Source of the DNA: a virus
Virus record (IMG/VR): IMGVR_UViG_3300008217_000025
Location: 1-34,989 of that record
DNA: 34,989 nt
Strand: one strand, 5' to 3'
In this document: positions 23,685 to 31,035 of the stretch, in pieces
Layout of the letters: each line of letters opens with the position of its first letter
Position numbering within the stretch: the first letter of the stretch is position 1
Program-made: the position numbers and the translations under genes
The notes under the pieces: generated by a model
What the model saw: only the letters and a program-made list of their open reading frames with translations
The model's database searches: none
Told to the model about the DNA's origin: nothing

Positions 23685-25757
23685 ATGGCTAGGGGCGACG
23701 TCGAGCTCAATGCCATTGGCTACAAGGTAGTCACGGGTACCCACCACGGTGTCGAGTTCCAGGTTCAGGAATTCACGACACAGCAATTCCTCACACCATT
23801 CACCACTGCGGGCCGCCTGAGACCAGAGGATTCGCGCACCCACCAGAAATTCCTGTTCCCCAACTTTAGCCTCGGCCTCGGGATTAATCGAATACCCTCC
23901 GACTCCGCGTTCAAGCCCGAGATGTATCGACGCTTCTGGTCCACCACCACCGCTGATACCCGCTTCTCTAGTGGGGTGTATCTTCCACTACTGGCCACGG
24001 CCATGACGGACGGCACATCCTCAGACGAGTTGGAGGTCATTCGGTGCTCGGCTACATTCAAGGGCAACTTCTGGGCCCTGTGGGAGGACGATACCGGCAC
24101 CAACATCATCGCCAGGACCCACGATGCGACCAATGTCCGGTGGGAGGGCGGTGGTGCAGTCAACGAGTCTGGGTCTGCCCAGGTTGCCCTCGATCTAATG
24201 GCCCACAAGACAAAGCTAATCGCACTCACGGCGGTTAACAATGACCACGCGGTGTACATGTCCGCTAACGGGGTGGACTGGGCGGGGGCGGGCACGACTG
24301 TGCTGGACCTGAATCTGCTGACCAATAGTGTCACCGCTCACGAGGACATCGATGCGGGCCTCCTGGCGCAGATTGGTGGGGAGGCGGTCGCTATCCTATG
24401 GGAGGAGGTCAATGGCCAGATCGCCTTTTTCAGCTCCGCGGACATAGGTGAGACCTGGGCAGCCGAGAACGTGGACATCGCCTCGAGCAATGGTCCCCAG
24501 GGCGTGGTGGTCGCAACGGGCATCGACAACGAGCAGAAGATCTATGTCTTCACCCGCGAGGGTGTCTGGGAGATCGATACCGCGGCATCCCAGTGGACCG
24601 CGGACATGGTGTATCCGATGTCACCAAACCCGCACAACGGACGCAGGGCCACTCTTCATGTAGACGGCTCGATATGGTTTGCACAGGGTGTAGACAACGA
24701 CCAACCCCCCTCGGTTTTTCGGATGACCACAACCTCTGGCCAGAGGGTTATATCACAGGTCCCGAACGACTTCTCGATGCACGACGGCCTTGGCTCTGCG
24801 GAGCTGGGACCGATCAACTGGATGATATCCGTTCCCAGCGGTGTGGTGTGCTCCCAGGGGGGCGGCATTGCCTCGAGGAACGCTAGGATCTGGCAGCACA
24901 ACGGGCGCGGATGGCACTCTCTGTATAAGAACACTACCGCCGACGAAAAAATAGAGTGGATAGGTGCGACCGCAGACGACTCCTCGTCCGGGAACGCGCT
25001 ATTCCCGCGGCTGGTCTTTGCGGTGCGGGACTCGACAAGTGATAGTGACACGTACTACCTTGACGAGCCGTGGATTAATCCCTCGTCCGGGGTGACCATA
25101 TCCAGGCAGGCCTCGGGCATAGTGGCCATTCCGTACATGGACGCGGGGCTCCCCTTCGACTCTGGAACGTGGCTGCGAGTCGCCGTCAATGCCGAGGACC
25201 TGTCCGCCAGCACCTCCGGGGAGTACATAAACCTAGACTACGGCATCACCACTGACCTGGGCGCACCGACAGCCCGGAACGCAAGCGATCTTGGGAATAT
25301 ACTGAGCGGGACGACCAGTATCCTATTGCCGTCCACCGCGGGGGGCAGCGATAATGGTACGGGACAGGCGGGCCACACACTGGGCCTGGAGGTGGTTTTA
25401 CACCGGGACGGGGGATCCGCCACGCAGACGCCCGTGCTGAAAGACGTGGAAGTGGCCGTCATTAAGCCCACGGGCACGTTGCGGGGATTCAGGTTCACGA
25501 TTGACATCGCGGAGTCCGGCAAGGTGGGGCCCGGGGGCAAGTCCTCCCCCCCTGAGGCTGTCCGCACCAGGCTCGAGGCGGCTCGGGACCTGGGCTACCT
25601 CCCCGCACTACGGATCGCCGGGGGCGGCATCGTGTACGTGCGGATCATATCCATAGAGTGGTACGTGTCCCTTCAGGATGCAGCAACCCGTTCCGCTCCT
25701 AGCACTCTGGCCCAGAGGGCGGGGTATGCCGTGGTGACATGCGAGGAGGTAATATAA
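23685..25757 (+). CDS. beta-propeller-like virion protein (690 aa)
   Basis: Repeated blades with small, aromatic and Asp-rich ends fit a sialidase/BNR- or WD-type propeller in residues about 90-430: IAFFSSADIGETWAAENVDI, QKIYVFTREGVWEID, SVFRMTTTSGQRVISQVP. A jelly-roll-like C-terminal region with LRGFRFTIDIAESGKVGPGG follows. No catalytic Asp-box set for sialidase activity can be confirmed by eye. Position and size fit a tail or tail-tube-associated protein that contacts the host surface. The start directly abuts the previous stop codon. Confidence 0.7.
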   Translation: MARGDVELNAIGYKVVTGTHHGVEFQVQEFTTQQFLTPFTTAGRLRPEDSRTHQKFLFPNFSLGLGINRIPSDSAFKPEMYRRFWSTTTADTRFSSGVYLPLLATAMTDGTSSDELEVIRCSATFKGNFWALWEDDTGTNIIARTHDATNVRWEGGGAVNESGSAQVALDLMAHKTKLIALTAVNNDHAVYMSANGVDWAGAGTTVLDLNLLTNSVTAHEDIDAGLLAQIGGEAVAILWEEVNGQIAFFSSADIGETWAAENVDIASSNGPQGVVVATGIDNEQKIYVFTREGVWEIDTAASQWTADMVYPMSPNPHNGRRATLHVDGSIWFAQGVDNDQPPSVFRMTTTSGQRVISQVPNDFSMHDGLGSAELGPINWMISVPSGVVCSQGGGIASRNARIWQHNGRGWHSLYKNTTADEKIEWIGATADDSSSGNALFPRLVFAVRDSTSDSDTYYLDEPWINPSSGVTISRQASGIVAIPYMDAGLPFDSGTWLRVAVNAEDLSASTSGEYINLDYGITTDLGAPTARNASDLGNILSGTTSILLPSTAGGSDNGTGQAGHTLGLEVVLHRDGGSATQTPVLKDVEVAVIKPTGTLRGFRFTIDIAESGKVGPGGKSSPPEAVRTRLEAARDLGYLPALRIAGGGIVYVRIISIEWYVSLQDAATRSAPSTLAQRAGYAVVTCEEVI

Positions 25758-25884
25758 TGCCAAGCAGGACGGAGAAACAACGAAAATTCATGGAGGCCGA
25801 TCTGGGCAGGAAGAGGGCCGGGAAAAGACCAAGACAGGCATGTCGGAGAAACAGCTCAAGGACTTTGTCAGGAAGAAGAAGTAA
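25757..25884 (+). pseudogene. small basic phage protein split by a -1 frame change
   Basis: The ATG at 25757 overlaps the previous stop codon and opens MPSRTEKQRKFMEADLGRKR. After GGGAAAAG at 25820-25827 the zero frame turns into low-quality sequence to a stop at 25891. The -1 frame gives KTKTGMSEKQLKDFVRKKK and stops at 25884. The joined product matches a small phage family I recall with M-P-x-K/R-S/T-x-x-Q-R-x-F-M at the start and M-S-E/K-K-Q-L-x-D-F-x-R-K at the end. A one-base deletion in an A-run, a sequencing error, or frameshifting are all possible. Confidence 0.65.
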
Positions 25885-25918
25885 TGAATGACGGGCTGCT
25901 GCCCACCGGGTCCCCGGA

Positions 25919-26158
25919 ATGACTACACCGCAGGAGCAGGAGTTCCACCTTCAGACCGCAAAATCCCTTGGCCGTATCGAGGCAGTCGGGATAGAGACGC
26001 AGCGTCAGGTGACCGCCTTGAACGCCACGGTATCTGTGGATAGTCAGCGCATCTCTAAACTAGAGGGCAGCCTGAAGGCCCTGAAGGCGCTTGGGGCACT
26101 GATCATCGCGGGGGTGGTAGCGGCTACGGGTGTGGTGGCGGCGCTGTGGCGGCACTAG
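25919..26158 (+). CDS. coiled-coil protein with C-terminal membrane segment, holin-like (79 aa)
   Basis: Residues about 1-53 are a coiled coil (ETQRQVTALNATVSVDSQRI, then SKLEGSLKALKAL). A hydrophobic helix LGALIIAGVVAATGVVAALW and a basic end follow. This is the plan of XhlA-type or phage tail-end membrane proteins often annotated as holins. It is the last gene of the + strand block. An 11-codon ORF from an ATG at 25884 overlaps its upstream region. No endolysin is adjacent. Confidence 0.65.
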   Translation: MTTPQEQEFHLQTAKSLGRIEAVGIETQRQVTALNATVSVDSQRISKLEGSLKALKALGALIIAGVVAATGVVAALWRH

Positions 26159-26159
26159 A

Positions 26160-27038
26160 TTAGATAAAGCCCCTGAGTCTCTTGGAGCGGCTTGGGTGCC
26201 TTAGTTTCCTCAGTGCCCGCATCTGTATCTGGCGTATGCGCTCCCGTGTTACACCCAGCTCATGCCCGACTGCCTCAAGGGTCATGTCCGGCTGGCCATT
26301 CAGGCCGAATCGCAACTGGAGCACCCGTTGCTCACGGTCGCTGAGGCCTGCAAGGCTTTGCTGTAGAGCGTCACGCAAGGGGGCGTCTAGTATCGCCGCA
26401 TCCTCCGTTGAGAGGCTGTCCTCATCGGCAATAAACTCCACCTCTGGGGCCTCTCCAGAGAAGAAGCCGTCCTCGTCACGGAAGCGGCGCGTATACCGGA
26501 CTCGCCCCGTGCTGAAGTCCCTTGCGGAGTCCAGCGTCCTCAGGCGTCGGTCAATGCCTTCCTGGCGAGTCCACCACTGGGGCAGCCGCTCACTAGCCCG
26601 TGCCTCTGGATAGGACTCTCTCAGTCTTTCAACGCTCGCAATGATTTGGTTCCTGGCCCTCGCTCGCTCGCCCTCGGTCCGGAGGTATTCCGGAATCCTC
26701 ACGGCGAGGTCCAATTGCCTCAGTTCGGAGATGTGGGTGAGATAGGCATAACGGATGCAGGCAGCGGCATAGGTGCTGAACTTTCCGAGCGAGGGATCCC
26801 AGTTGTAGCAGCAGTGAAACAGCGTTATCGCTAGCTCGCCAACCAGGTCGTCGTACTCTTTCTTTGCTCGCATTGGACGCAAGACCCAGTGGATCAGCGG
26901 CATGTTGAGGCTCACCACCGACCACGCGGCGGAGAGGTAGTCCTTCTGCTTGCGGCAGTCCGCTCCGTTCTGCCCATAAGCCCACTTCAATGCCTGGAGG
27001 TCTTCAAGGGCCTGATCCCGCTCACCGCTGTTAGCCAC
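26160..27038 (-). CDS. phage-encoded sigma-70-family RNA polymerase sigma factor
   Basis: Sigma factors direct host RNA polymerase to promoters. Region 2 is recognisable at about residues 45-105: YDDLVGELAITLFHCCYNWD, then GKFSTYAAACIRYAYL. Region 4 occupies the last 65 residues: LSDREQRVLQLRFGLNGQ and VTRERIRQIQMRALRKLRHP, very close to primary RpoD-type sigmas. In region 2.3/2.4 the usual aromatic melting residues (T-W-W-I-R-Q) are replaced by A-A-C-I-R-Y, so -10 recognition probably differs. A GTG at 27038 overlaps the stop of an upstream zinc-ribbon gene (GGTGGCTAA) and is preferred. A GTG at 27125 gives a longer protein but swallows that gene. It ends 1 nt from the convergent gene. Confidence 0.9.
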   Translation of the reverse strand: MANSGERDQALEDLQALKWAYGQNGADCRKQKDYLSAAWSVVSLNMPLIHWVLRPMRAKKEYDDLVGELAITLFHCCYNWDPSLGKFSTYAAACIRYAYLTHISELRQLDLAVRIPEYLRTEGERARARNQIIASVERLRESYPEARASERLPQWWTRQEGIDRRLRTLDSARDFSTGRVRYTRRFRDEDGFFSGEAPEVEFIADEDSLSTEDAAILDAPLRDALQQSLAGLSDREQRVLQLRFGLNGQPDMTLEAVGHELGVTRERIRQIQMRALRKLRHPSRSKRLRGFI

Positions 27039-27141
27039 CGTCCACCGGCCCCATCCGGGTCCGCGCCGACCGCGTCGCACCCTCCACGCGCGTTTGGCCC
27101 GGAAACTCGTTGCCGCAGGGCTCACACCGCCAGGCTGTCAT
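27031..27141 (-). CDS. tiny zinc-ribbon protein (36 aa)
   Basis: The ATG sits in a TGATG overlap with the upstream stop codon. The product starts MTAWRCEPCGNEFPGQTR, a rubredoxin-like knuckle with a single C-x2-C, and its stop overlaps the sigma gene GTG. Coupled starts and stops on both sides support translation. Its role is unknown, and it could dimerise around a zinc ion. Confidence 0.55.
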   Translation of the reverse strand: MTAWRCEPCGNEFPGQTRVEGATRSARTRMGPVDGG

Positions 27142-27725
27142 CAATATAAGCTTTGGCTCGCCGGGTCTCTAAGCTCCTCGACTATGGCGCCGCTGATTAT
27201 GTCCAGCCTGAAGCTGGCCTTTGTCGTGCCCATCCCGGTCGCGGCTTCTACCGCCGCGCGTATGGCATCGCGTAGCTCCCCGAGTGCGTATCGCCGTGTC
27301 TGCTCGGCCCGCAGCTCACGCTCCACTGATATCCGGTGCGGCACCCAGTGCCTACGCTGCCCGTTCTCGTCCATCGGCACGCGGGGCGAGCCCGACCTCT
27401 GGCGTTTGCCCCACAACCGAAACGTAACCCACTCGGTCCGCGGTTCCTCGCCTCCCCAGGTGGCCCGGAAGGCCCCGCGCCATGGCACCCGGACGGTGAG
27501 TACATCGAGCCGGGAACGCGGGTCTGCACGTTCCCGATCAGGTCCCGGCTCGATCCCTATCTGCGTCTCGTTATCCATCTGCTGTCTATCTCCTAGGCTA
27601 TCTATCGGGCCGGGCTCCCGCGTTGGGCCACGCCAGCCACAGTGGCATACGGTGATGTGATCGAGCCTGTCGAAATACAGCCCCCCGGTCTCGCCGCAAT
27701 GAGCGCACGGTGATGGGGCGATCAC
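27141..27725 (-). CDS. unassigned protein with N-terminal zinc ribbon (194 aa)
   Basis: The GTG overlaps the RusA-like stop codon (GTGA). Residues 7-31 form a ribbon (CAHCGETGGLYFDRLDHI, then CHCGW). After about residue 50 an internal ATG opens MDNETQIGIEPGPDRERA, preceded by TAGGAGAT, which could be a separate gene fused in frame. The remaining 145 residues are rich in Arg and Trp and helical near the end, with no family recognised. Confidence 0.65.
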   Translation of the reverse strand: MIAPSPCAHCGETGGLYFDRLDHITVCHCGWRGPTREPGPIDSLGDRQQMDNETQIGIEPGPDRERADPRSRLDVLTVRVPWRGAFRATWGGEEPRTEWVTFRLWGKRQRSGSPRVPMDENGQRRHWVPHRISVERELRAEQTRRYALGELRDAIRAAVEAATGMGTTKASFRLDIISGAIVEELRDPASQSLY

Positions 27726-28117
27726 GCTTCCACCTCCTCGACCTCAACCACGACCTTGATGTCCTCCCGGTGCTTGACCCGGACGTACTCCACATACGGA
27801 CCGTCCACATACGATGGTCCATCGTCCGGGAGCACCCCGTAATCCACTATCTCGTCCAGTGCTGCCTTCATGCCCTGGGCAAAGCCGTCATGGTCGATGG
27901 GCTTGCCGCACCAGTACGAGGTGTATGTGATGCGGGCCCTGGCCCAGGGCAGGGACTCGATGATCTCAGATCCAACGCCCTCCATGAGGCGCACCCAGAC
28001 GGCTTCCCTCAACTCCTTTACCTTGCGGTGCCGCACGACCCAGTGCGCGGGTCGTGCGTTTCCGCGCAGCTCAGGCGGGGGTTGGAAGGGCAGCTCAAAC
28101 GTGATCTTACGTGGCAT
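27722..28117 (-). CDS. rusA: RusA-like Holliday-junction resolvase
   Basis: RusA-family enzymes cut four-way DNA junctions and help clear recombination intermediates before packaging. The 131-residue product has the family layout: FELPFQPPPELRGNARPAHW at the N-terminus, RARITYTSYW in a central strand, then DHDGFAQGMKAALDEIVDYG and DDGPSYVDGPYVE, with Asp residues in D-x-D and D-D positions. Its length fits RusA-like proteins of actinobacterial and environmental phages. ATG context and overlap with the downstream gene support the ends. Confidence 0.75.
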   Translation of the reverse strand: MPRKITFELPFQPPPELRGNARPAHWVVRHRKVKELREAVWVRLMEGVGSEIIESLPWARARITYTSYWCGKPIDHDGFAQGMKAALDEIVDYGVLPDDGPSYVDGPYVEYVRVKHREDIKVVVEVEEVEA

Positions 28118-28141
28118 GATACCCCTGGTGCTCCTCCGGGC

Positions 28142-28339
28142 CTAGCATGGGCACTGACAGGCCTCTGAGGAGCACCCGTGCTCGTCCACATCCTGGTTGC
28201 GCCCGGTCCAGCAGTCCGCGCAGAAGTACAGCCGCCACAGTCGCCGTCCCTCCTCCCGCTCCGCCTCCTCCTGCTCCGCCTCGTACCGAGTCCGCAGCGC
28301 GAGCCATACATCAGTGTTCTCGTCAGGCGATTGCGTCAT
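28142..28339 (-). CDS. small Cys-rich protein (65 aa)
   Basis: An acidic helical N-terminus (RYEAEQEEAEREEGRRLWRL) is followed by FCADCWTGRNQDVDEHGCSS and a final C-Q-C-P-C, giving six cysteines in 25 residues. That is consistent with a zinc ribbon. The ATG overlaps the previous stop codon (ATGA at 28336-28339). The function is unknown. Confidence 0.65.
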   Translation of the reverse strand: MTQSPDENTDVWLALRTRYEAEQEEAEREEGRRLWRLYFCADCWTGRNQDVDEHGCSSEACQCPC

Positions 28340-28683
28340 CTCTTGCGCTCCATCCGTGCTGACTCTGCATTTCGCGCGGCATCCTCGTACTCGTGCAGCC
28401 GCCCTCCCGACGCAAGGGGGAAGTAACGGTATCGCACACCCCCCTGGTCCCTCTCCTCCGCCTCAGCAACCACAAGTTCGCCGAAGTCCCGGATTTTTGT
28501 CAGGCCGGTGACCACGGCTTGGTACGGCACGCCCGTCTCCTGACTGAGTTCCGACCCAGACAGCCCGGGCCGCTGGGCGATCACGCCCAGTAAATACAGG
28601 CCACGGCAGTAGTTGGCACCCATCCATGAGACGCCCTTGCGGCTGAGGCACTCCCCACACGACGGGCATACAGAGTCGTTCAC
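28336..28683 (-). CDS. zinc-ribbon plus winged-helix DNA-binding protein (115 aa)
   Basis: A GTG start follows GGAGGGGGGC. Residues 6-27 hold CPSCGECLSRKGVSW and a second Cys at about 26. Residues about 28-75 look like a MarR/ArsR-type winged helix (LYLLGVIAQRPGLSGSELSQ, then VPYQAVVTGLTKI), with a wing-like GGVRYRYFPLA. It is probably a transcription regulator of the early region. It is preceded by a 109-nt gap with a TG/CA hairpin. Confidence 0.7.
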   Translation of the reverse strand: MNDSVCPSCGECLSRKGVSWMGANYCRGLYLLGVIAQRPGLSGSELSQETGVPYQAVVTGLTKIRDFGELVVAEAEERDQGGVRYRYFPLASGGRLHEYEDAARNAESARMERKR

Positions 28684-28709
28684 GCCCCCCTCCTATTCCA
28701 AGGATGTGT

Positions 28710-28747
28710 TGTGTGTGTGTATATACAAGTGTGCTTACACACACACA
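28710..28747. repeat. 12-bp TG/CA inverted repeat
   Basis: TGTGTGTGTGTA at 28710-28721 is exactly complementary to TACACACACACA at 28736-28747, with a 14-nt loop. The left arm and TATATAC alternate purine and pyrimidine over about 18 nt, which favours Z-DNA or cruciform structure. It lies in the only long gap between the helicase stop and the regulator start. There is no T-tract for a classical terminator. Confidence 0.7.
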
Positions 28748-28792
28748 TTGTTTGATTGTCATGTGTCTCACTACCCGTGTACCCTACACACA

Positions 28793-30073
28793 TTAGTGGT
28801 GCCTATCGGCCTGGGCTAGGCCGTAGGGCTGTTCCCGCCCCGCCTTGGGCAGCTTAACAAAGGCCGATGAGTTCAGTACCTGGTAGAGATTTGAGCGGTC
28901 TATGTCGAGCGCCTCGGCGATCTCCGTCGCTGAGGCCGCCCCGGTTGGGTGATTTTCCAGGAGGGCCCGGATCAGTTGCAGGCGTGACATCTTCTGTCCC
29001 GAGGTAAGCTCCGGGAACTCCCTCGCCTGAGCCGGCCGTATCTCTGTGAGCCCGGACCCGTCCTCCGCGAACCCCAGCGCGTAATAGGATGTGGCCGGGA
29101 AGGCCATGTCATTGGCCTTAACCACCCTCAGTGCCACCCCACGGGTGAGGTCCTGGCGCTCCGAGAGCAACTGAATGCCAACGTCCTCCCCCGCATCGAA
29201 CATGACGCTCCCGTAAACATGATCCTTATCGCCCCGTGGGGGATGCCCGATTGCCAGCCAGGCACAGCCCAGGCTGTTCATCAGATTAACAAATATGTTA
29301 CCCGTTTCATTGCTCACCAGATCCCCCAGCCCAGTCCGCGAGATGGAGTCCAGGATCACAAGCCCGTCCGGGTTGGCCTGTCCCCATGTCCTGACGCTGG
29401 CAACCACCGCCGCTAGGCCCGTGCCCCTTGCGTGGAGGTAGGACACCCCGGTTGCACCGGTGATCCCAAGCGCCCGCCTGAGCCGGTACTCACGCGCCGC
29501 GAGGCTTTCCTTTGACCTCTCAAGATTGACATACACCACCGGTGCGGGGTACTCGATCTGCCAGAGGTGGTTGAGGCCCAGGCTTAGACACACAGCCATC
29601 GCCTGGCAGAGATAGGACTTGCCCCCGCCCTGCTCCCCGAACAGGATCGTGCCCGCGTTCCTAATAACGTATGGCCTCAGTGTCCATGGGCTGGCCCTCG
29701 GGGGTGTCTCTGCTGGCTCAAAGGTCTCTATCTCAAACTGGCTCTGCTCGTACTCCCGGATAACCCACAGGCAGAGAAGGTCGAGGTCGTGCGCGACACT
29801 CTCTTTGGGGTAGGCGCCCTCCAGCACCGTGCCAAAGGCGGCACTGGCCCGACGAGCGAGGCGGTTACGGTCCTCGGAGCGCCCGATGTTGAAGGTGTCG
29901 TGCCCGAACACACGCCCCTCGGTTGTGAGGGCCACGAATGCGTGCATCCCGGTGCTCGTCCTGCGGATATCGCGCAGGGTGATTGTTACTATGACCCCGG
30001 GCGCGGGCTCACGGGGCCAGTCAACGCCCTGGCTAGAGCGGATTAAGTTCTCGAGGGCCGGTGGTATCGCCAA
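28793..30073 (-). CDS. RecA-fold (RepA/AAA_25-like) replicative helicase-type ATPase
   Basis: This protein probably unwinds or loads at replication forks together with the PrimPol encoded upstream. Walker A is GEQGGGKS (about residues 146-153). Walker B is LVILDS (about 238-243), and a sensor segment GCAWLAIGHPPRGDKDH lies near 269-285. These follow the hexameric RepA-like ATPase plan. The last 80 residues form a winged helix (SATEIAEALDIDRSNLYQVL). The N-terminal 135 residues are a separate beta-rich domain. The TTG start overlaps PrimPol by 41 nt, with AAGGGAG about 12 nt upstream; internal starts are possible. Confidence 0.85.
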   Translation of the reverse strand: MAIPPALENLIRSSQGVDWPREPAPGVIVTITLRDIRRTSTGMHAFVALTTEGRVFGHDTFNIGRSEDRNRLARRASAAFGTVLEGAYPKESVAHDLDLLCLWVIREYEQSQFEIETFEPAETPPRASPWTLRPYVIRNAGTILFGEQGGGKSYLCQAMAVCLSLGLNHLWQIEYPAPVVYVNLERSKESLAAREYRLRRALGITGATGVSYLHARGTGLAAVVASVRTWGQANPDGLVILDSISRTGLGDLVSNETGNIFVNLMNSLGCAWLAIGHPPRGDKDHVYGSVMFDAGEDVGIQLLSERQDLTRGVALRVVKANDMAFPATSYYALGFAEDGSGLTEIRPAQAREFPELTSGQKMSRLQLIRALLENHPTGAASATEIAEALDIDRSNLYQVLNSSAFVKLPKAGREQPYGLAQADRHH

Positions 30074-30872
30074 TTTTGGTCACAACTCCCTTCCGGTACG
30101 CACTGGCAACCGTCTGTTCAACCTCGTGGTTCGTCATGTCGTGGTTGGCCTCGTAGGACTGCCGCGTTCGAGTGATGAGCAACGGCAGCGCCTGCTCGAA
30201 TGGCATCCCAGCCTCTCTCAGCTTATGGGCCTCCACAAACAGTGTGTTGTTGCGATTGCCGTCCGCGACCTCATCCAGCCAGGGCCTTACACCCTCTGCT
30301 GGTGTCCCATCAGCCCGGGTGACGGTGGGCTCATACCTGTCGGGGTGCAGGTATTGCAGGCGTGCGCTGAGTAGCCTCCAGAGGGCCGCCATGCTCTCCC
30401 ACTCCAGGAGGGTATCGCGCACGATAGAGTACCCGGGCGATGGGGGCGCGGCCACCTGTGTGCCCGCGGCCTTGTGCTCGATGTAGAGCCGCTCGCCCTC
30501 CCAGGAGACGGGGAACTTTGAGGAGGGGGACGGCTTGATCTCTGTCAGGTACAGGTGCATGTTGCCCCGCGCGGTTCGTACCGCATAGACCCCCTGGTCG
30601 TGGGTCTTGATGATGTCATACACCGCCCGTGCCAACGACTGGGAGTCGATGTCTATCACGGCGAGGTTGCTTGATGCCGATCCAAGCAGGATGCCCAGCC
30701 CGGCCGCGCCCTCCCAGGGGAGTGCATCGATGGTCGGCATGTGCTGCCGAATGTTGGTCCAGTCGGTGACGATGGGACGCTTGGCGTAGCCCTGCGGATC
30801 GAGCTTCAGGGGCATACACGTCCACCGGTGTTGGTTGTAGTAATCCTCGGCAGCCTGGTGAAACGGAGTCAT
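30033..30872 (-). CDS. bifunctional DNA primase-polymerase (PrimPol, AEP superfamily)
   Basis: PrimPol proteins lay primers and extend them. The archaeo-eukaryotic primase core is visible: KRPIVTDW (about 31-38), the metal-binding AVIDIDS (D74 and D76), the conserved His motif ARGNMHLYL (H106) and the third-motif segment YIEHKAAGTQVAAPPS (about 130-145). The C-terminal 110 residues are helical and resemble a primase C-terminal linker. A good AGGGGACGCG ribosome site precedes the ATG. It heads a convincing replication pair with the ATPase, and transcription passes a hairpin just upstream. Confidence 0.9.
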   Translation of the reverse strand: MTPFHQAAEDYYNQHRWTCMPLKLDPQGYAKRPIVTDWTNIRQHMPTIDALPWEGAAGLGILLGSASSNLAVIDIDSQSLARAVYDIIKTHDQGVYAVRTARGNMHLYLTEIKPSPSSKFPVSWEGERLYIEHKAAGTQVAAPPSPGYSIVRDTLLEWESMAALWRLLSARLQYLHPDRYEPTVTRADGTPAEGVRPWLDEVADGNRNNTLFVEAHKLREAGMPFEQALPLLITRTRQSYEANHDMTNHEVEQTVASAYRKGVVTKIGDTTGPRELNPL

Positions 30873-30884
30873 CGCGTCCCCTTA

Positions 30885-30969
30885 AATAAAAACATAAAAA
30901 CCGCTCATCGCGCTGTGCCTTCGGTTGCCTGCTGGGACACCCGACGATACCTGCGATGAGCGGCTAGGT
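30885..30969 (-). ncRNA. candidate small RNA or attenuated leader upstream of primPol
   Basis: On the - strand, CCGCTCATCGC (30963-30953) pairs perfectly over 11 bp with GCGATGAGCGG (30911-30901), enclosing 41 nt. TTTTTATGTTTTTATTT follows directly. Inside, GTGTC can pair with GGCAC, giving a branched fold. A sigma-70-type promoter (TTGCTG, 17 nt, TACAAT) ends about 7 nt before the expected 5' end near 30969. The unit therefore has promoter, compact structure and T-tract over about 80 nt, immediately before the PrimPol ribosome site. It may be a free sRNA or a conditional terminator in the leader. Confidence 0.5.
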
Positions 30970-31003
30970 TCGCGTATTGTACGGCATCGTTCGTGTCCCA
31001 GCA
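30930..31003. repeat. inverted repeat flanking the promoter, operator candidate
   Basis: TGCTGGGACAC (30930-30940) recurs as its reverse complement GTGTCCCAGCA (30993-31003). Beyond it, the inner flanks share a degenerate ACGAT(A/G)CC on both sides (30944-30951 and 30983-30990). The arms bracket the -10 box, and one overlaps the -35 box. Binding by a dimeric regulator with looping is the inferred role. Confidence 0.55.
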
Positions 31004-31004
31004 A
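30976..31004 (-). promoter_or_regulatory. sigma-70-type promoter for the sRNA/primPol operon
   Basis: On the - strand, -35 is TTGCTG (31004-30999), the spacer is 17 nt, and -10 is TACAAT (30981-30976). The -35 and spacer overlap one arm of an inverted repeat, so a repressor could bind there. The -35 matches consensus at only 3 of 6 positions. Confidence 0.5.
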
Positions 31005-31035
31005 GCCCGAGGGTACTACGAGTCTCGGCGGGGTG

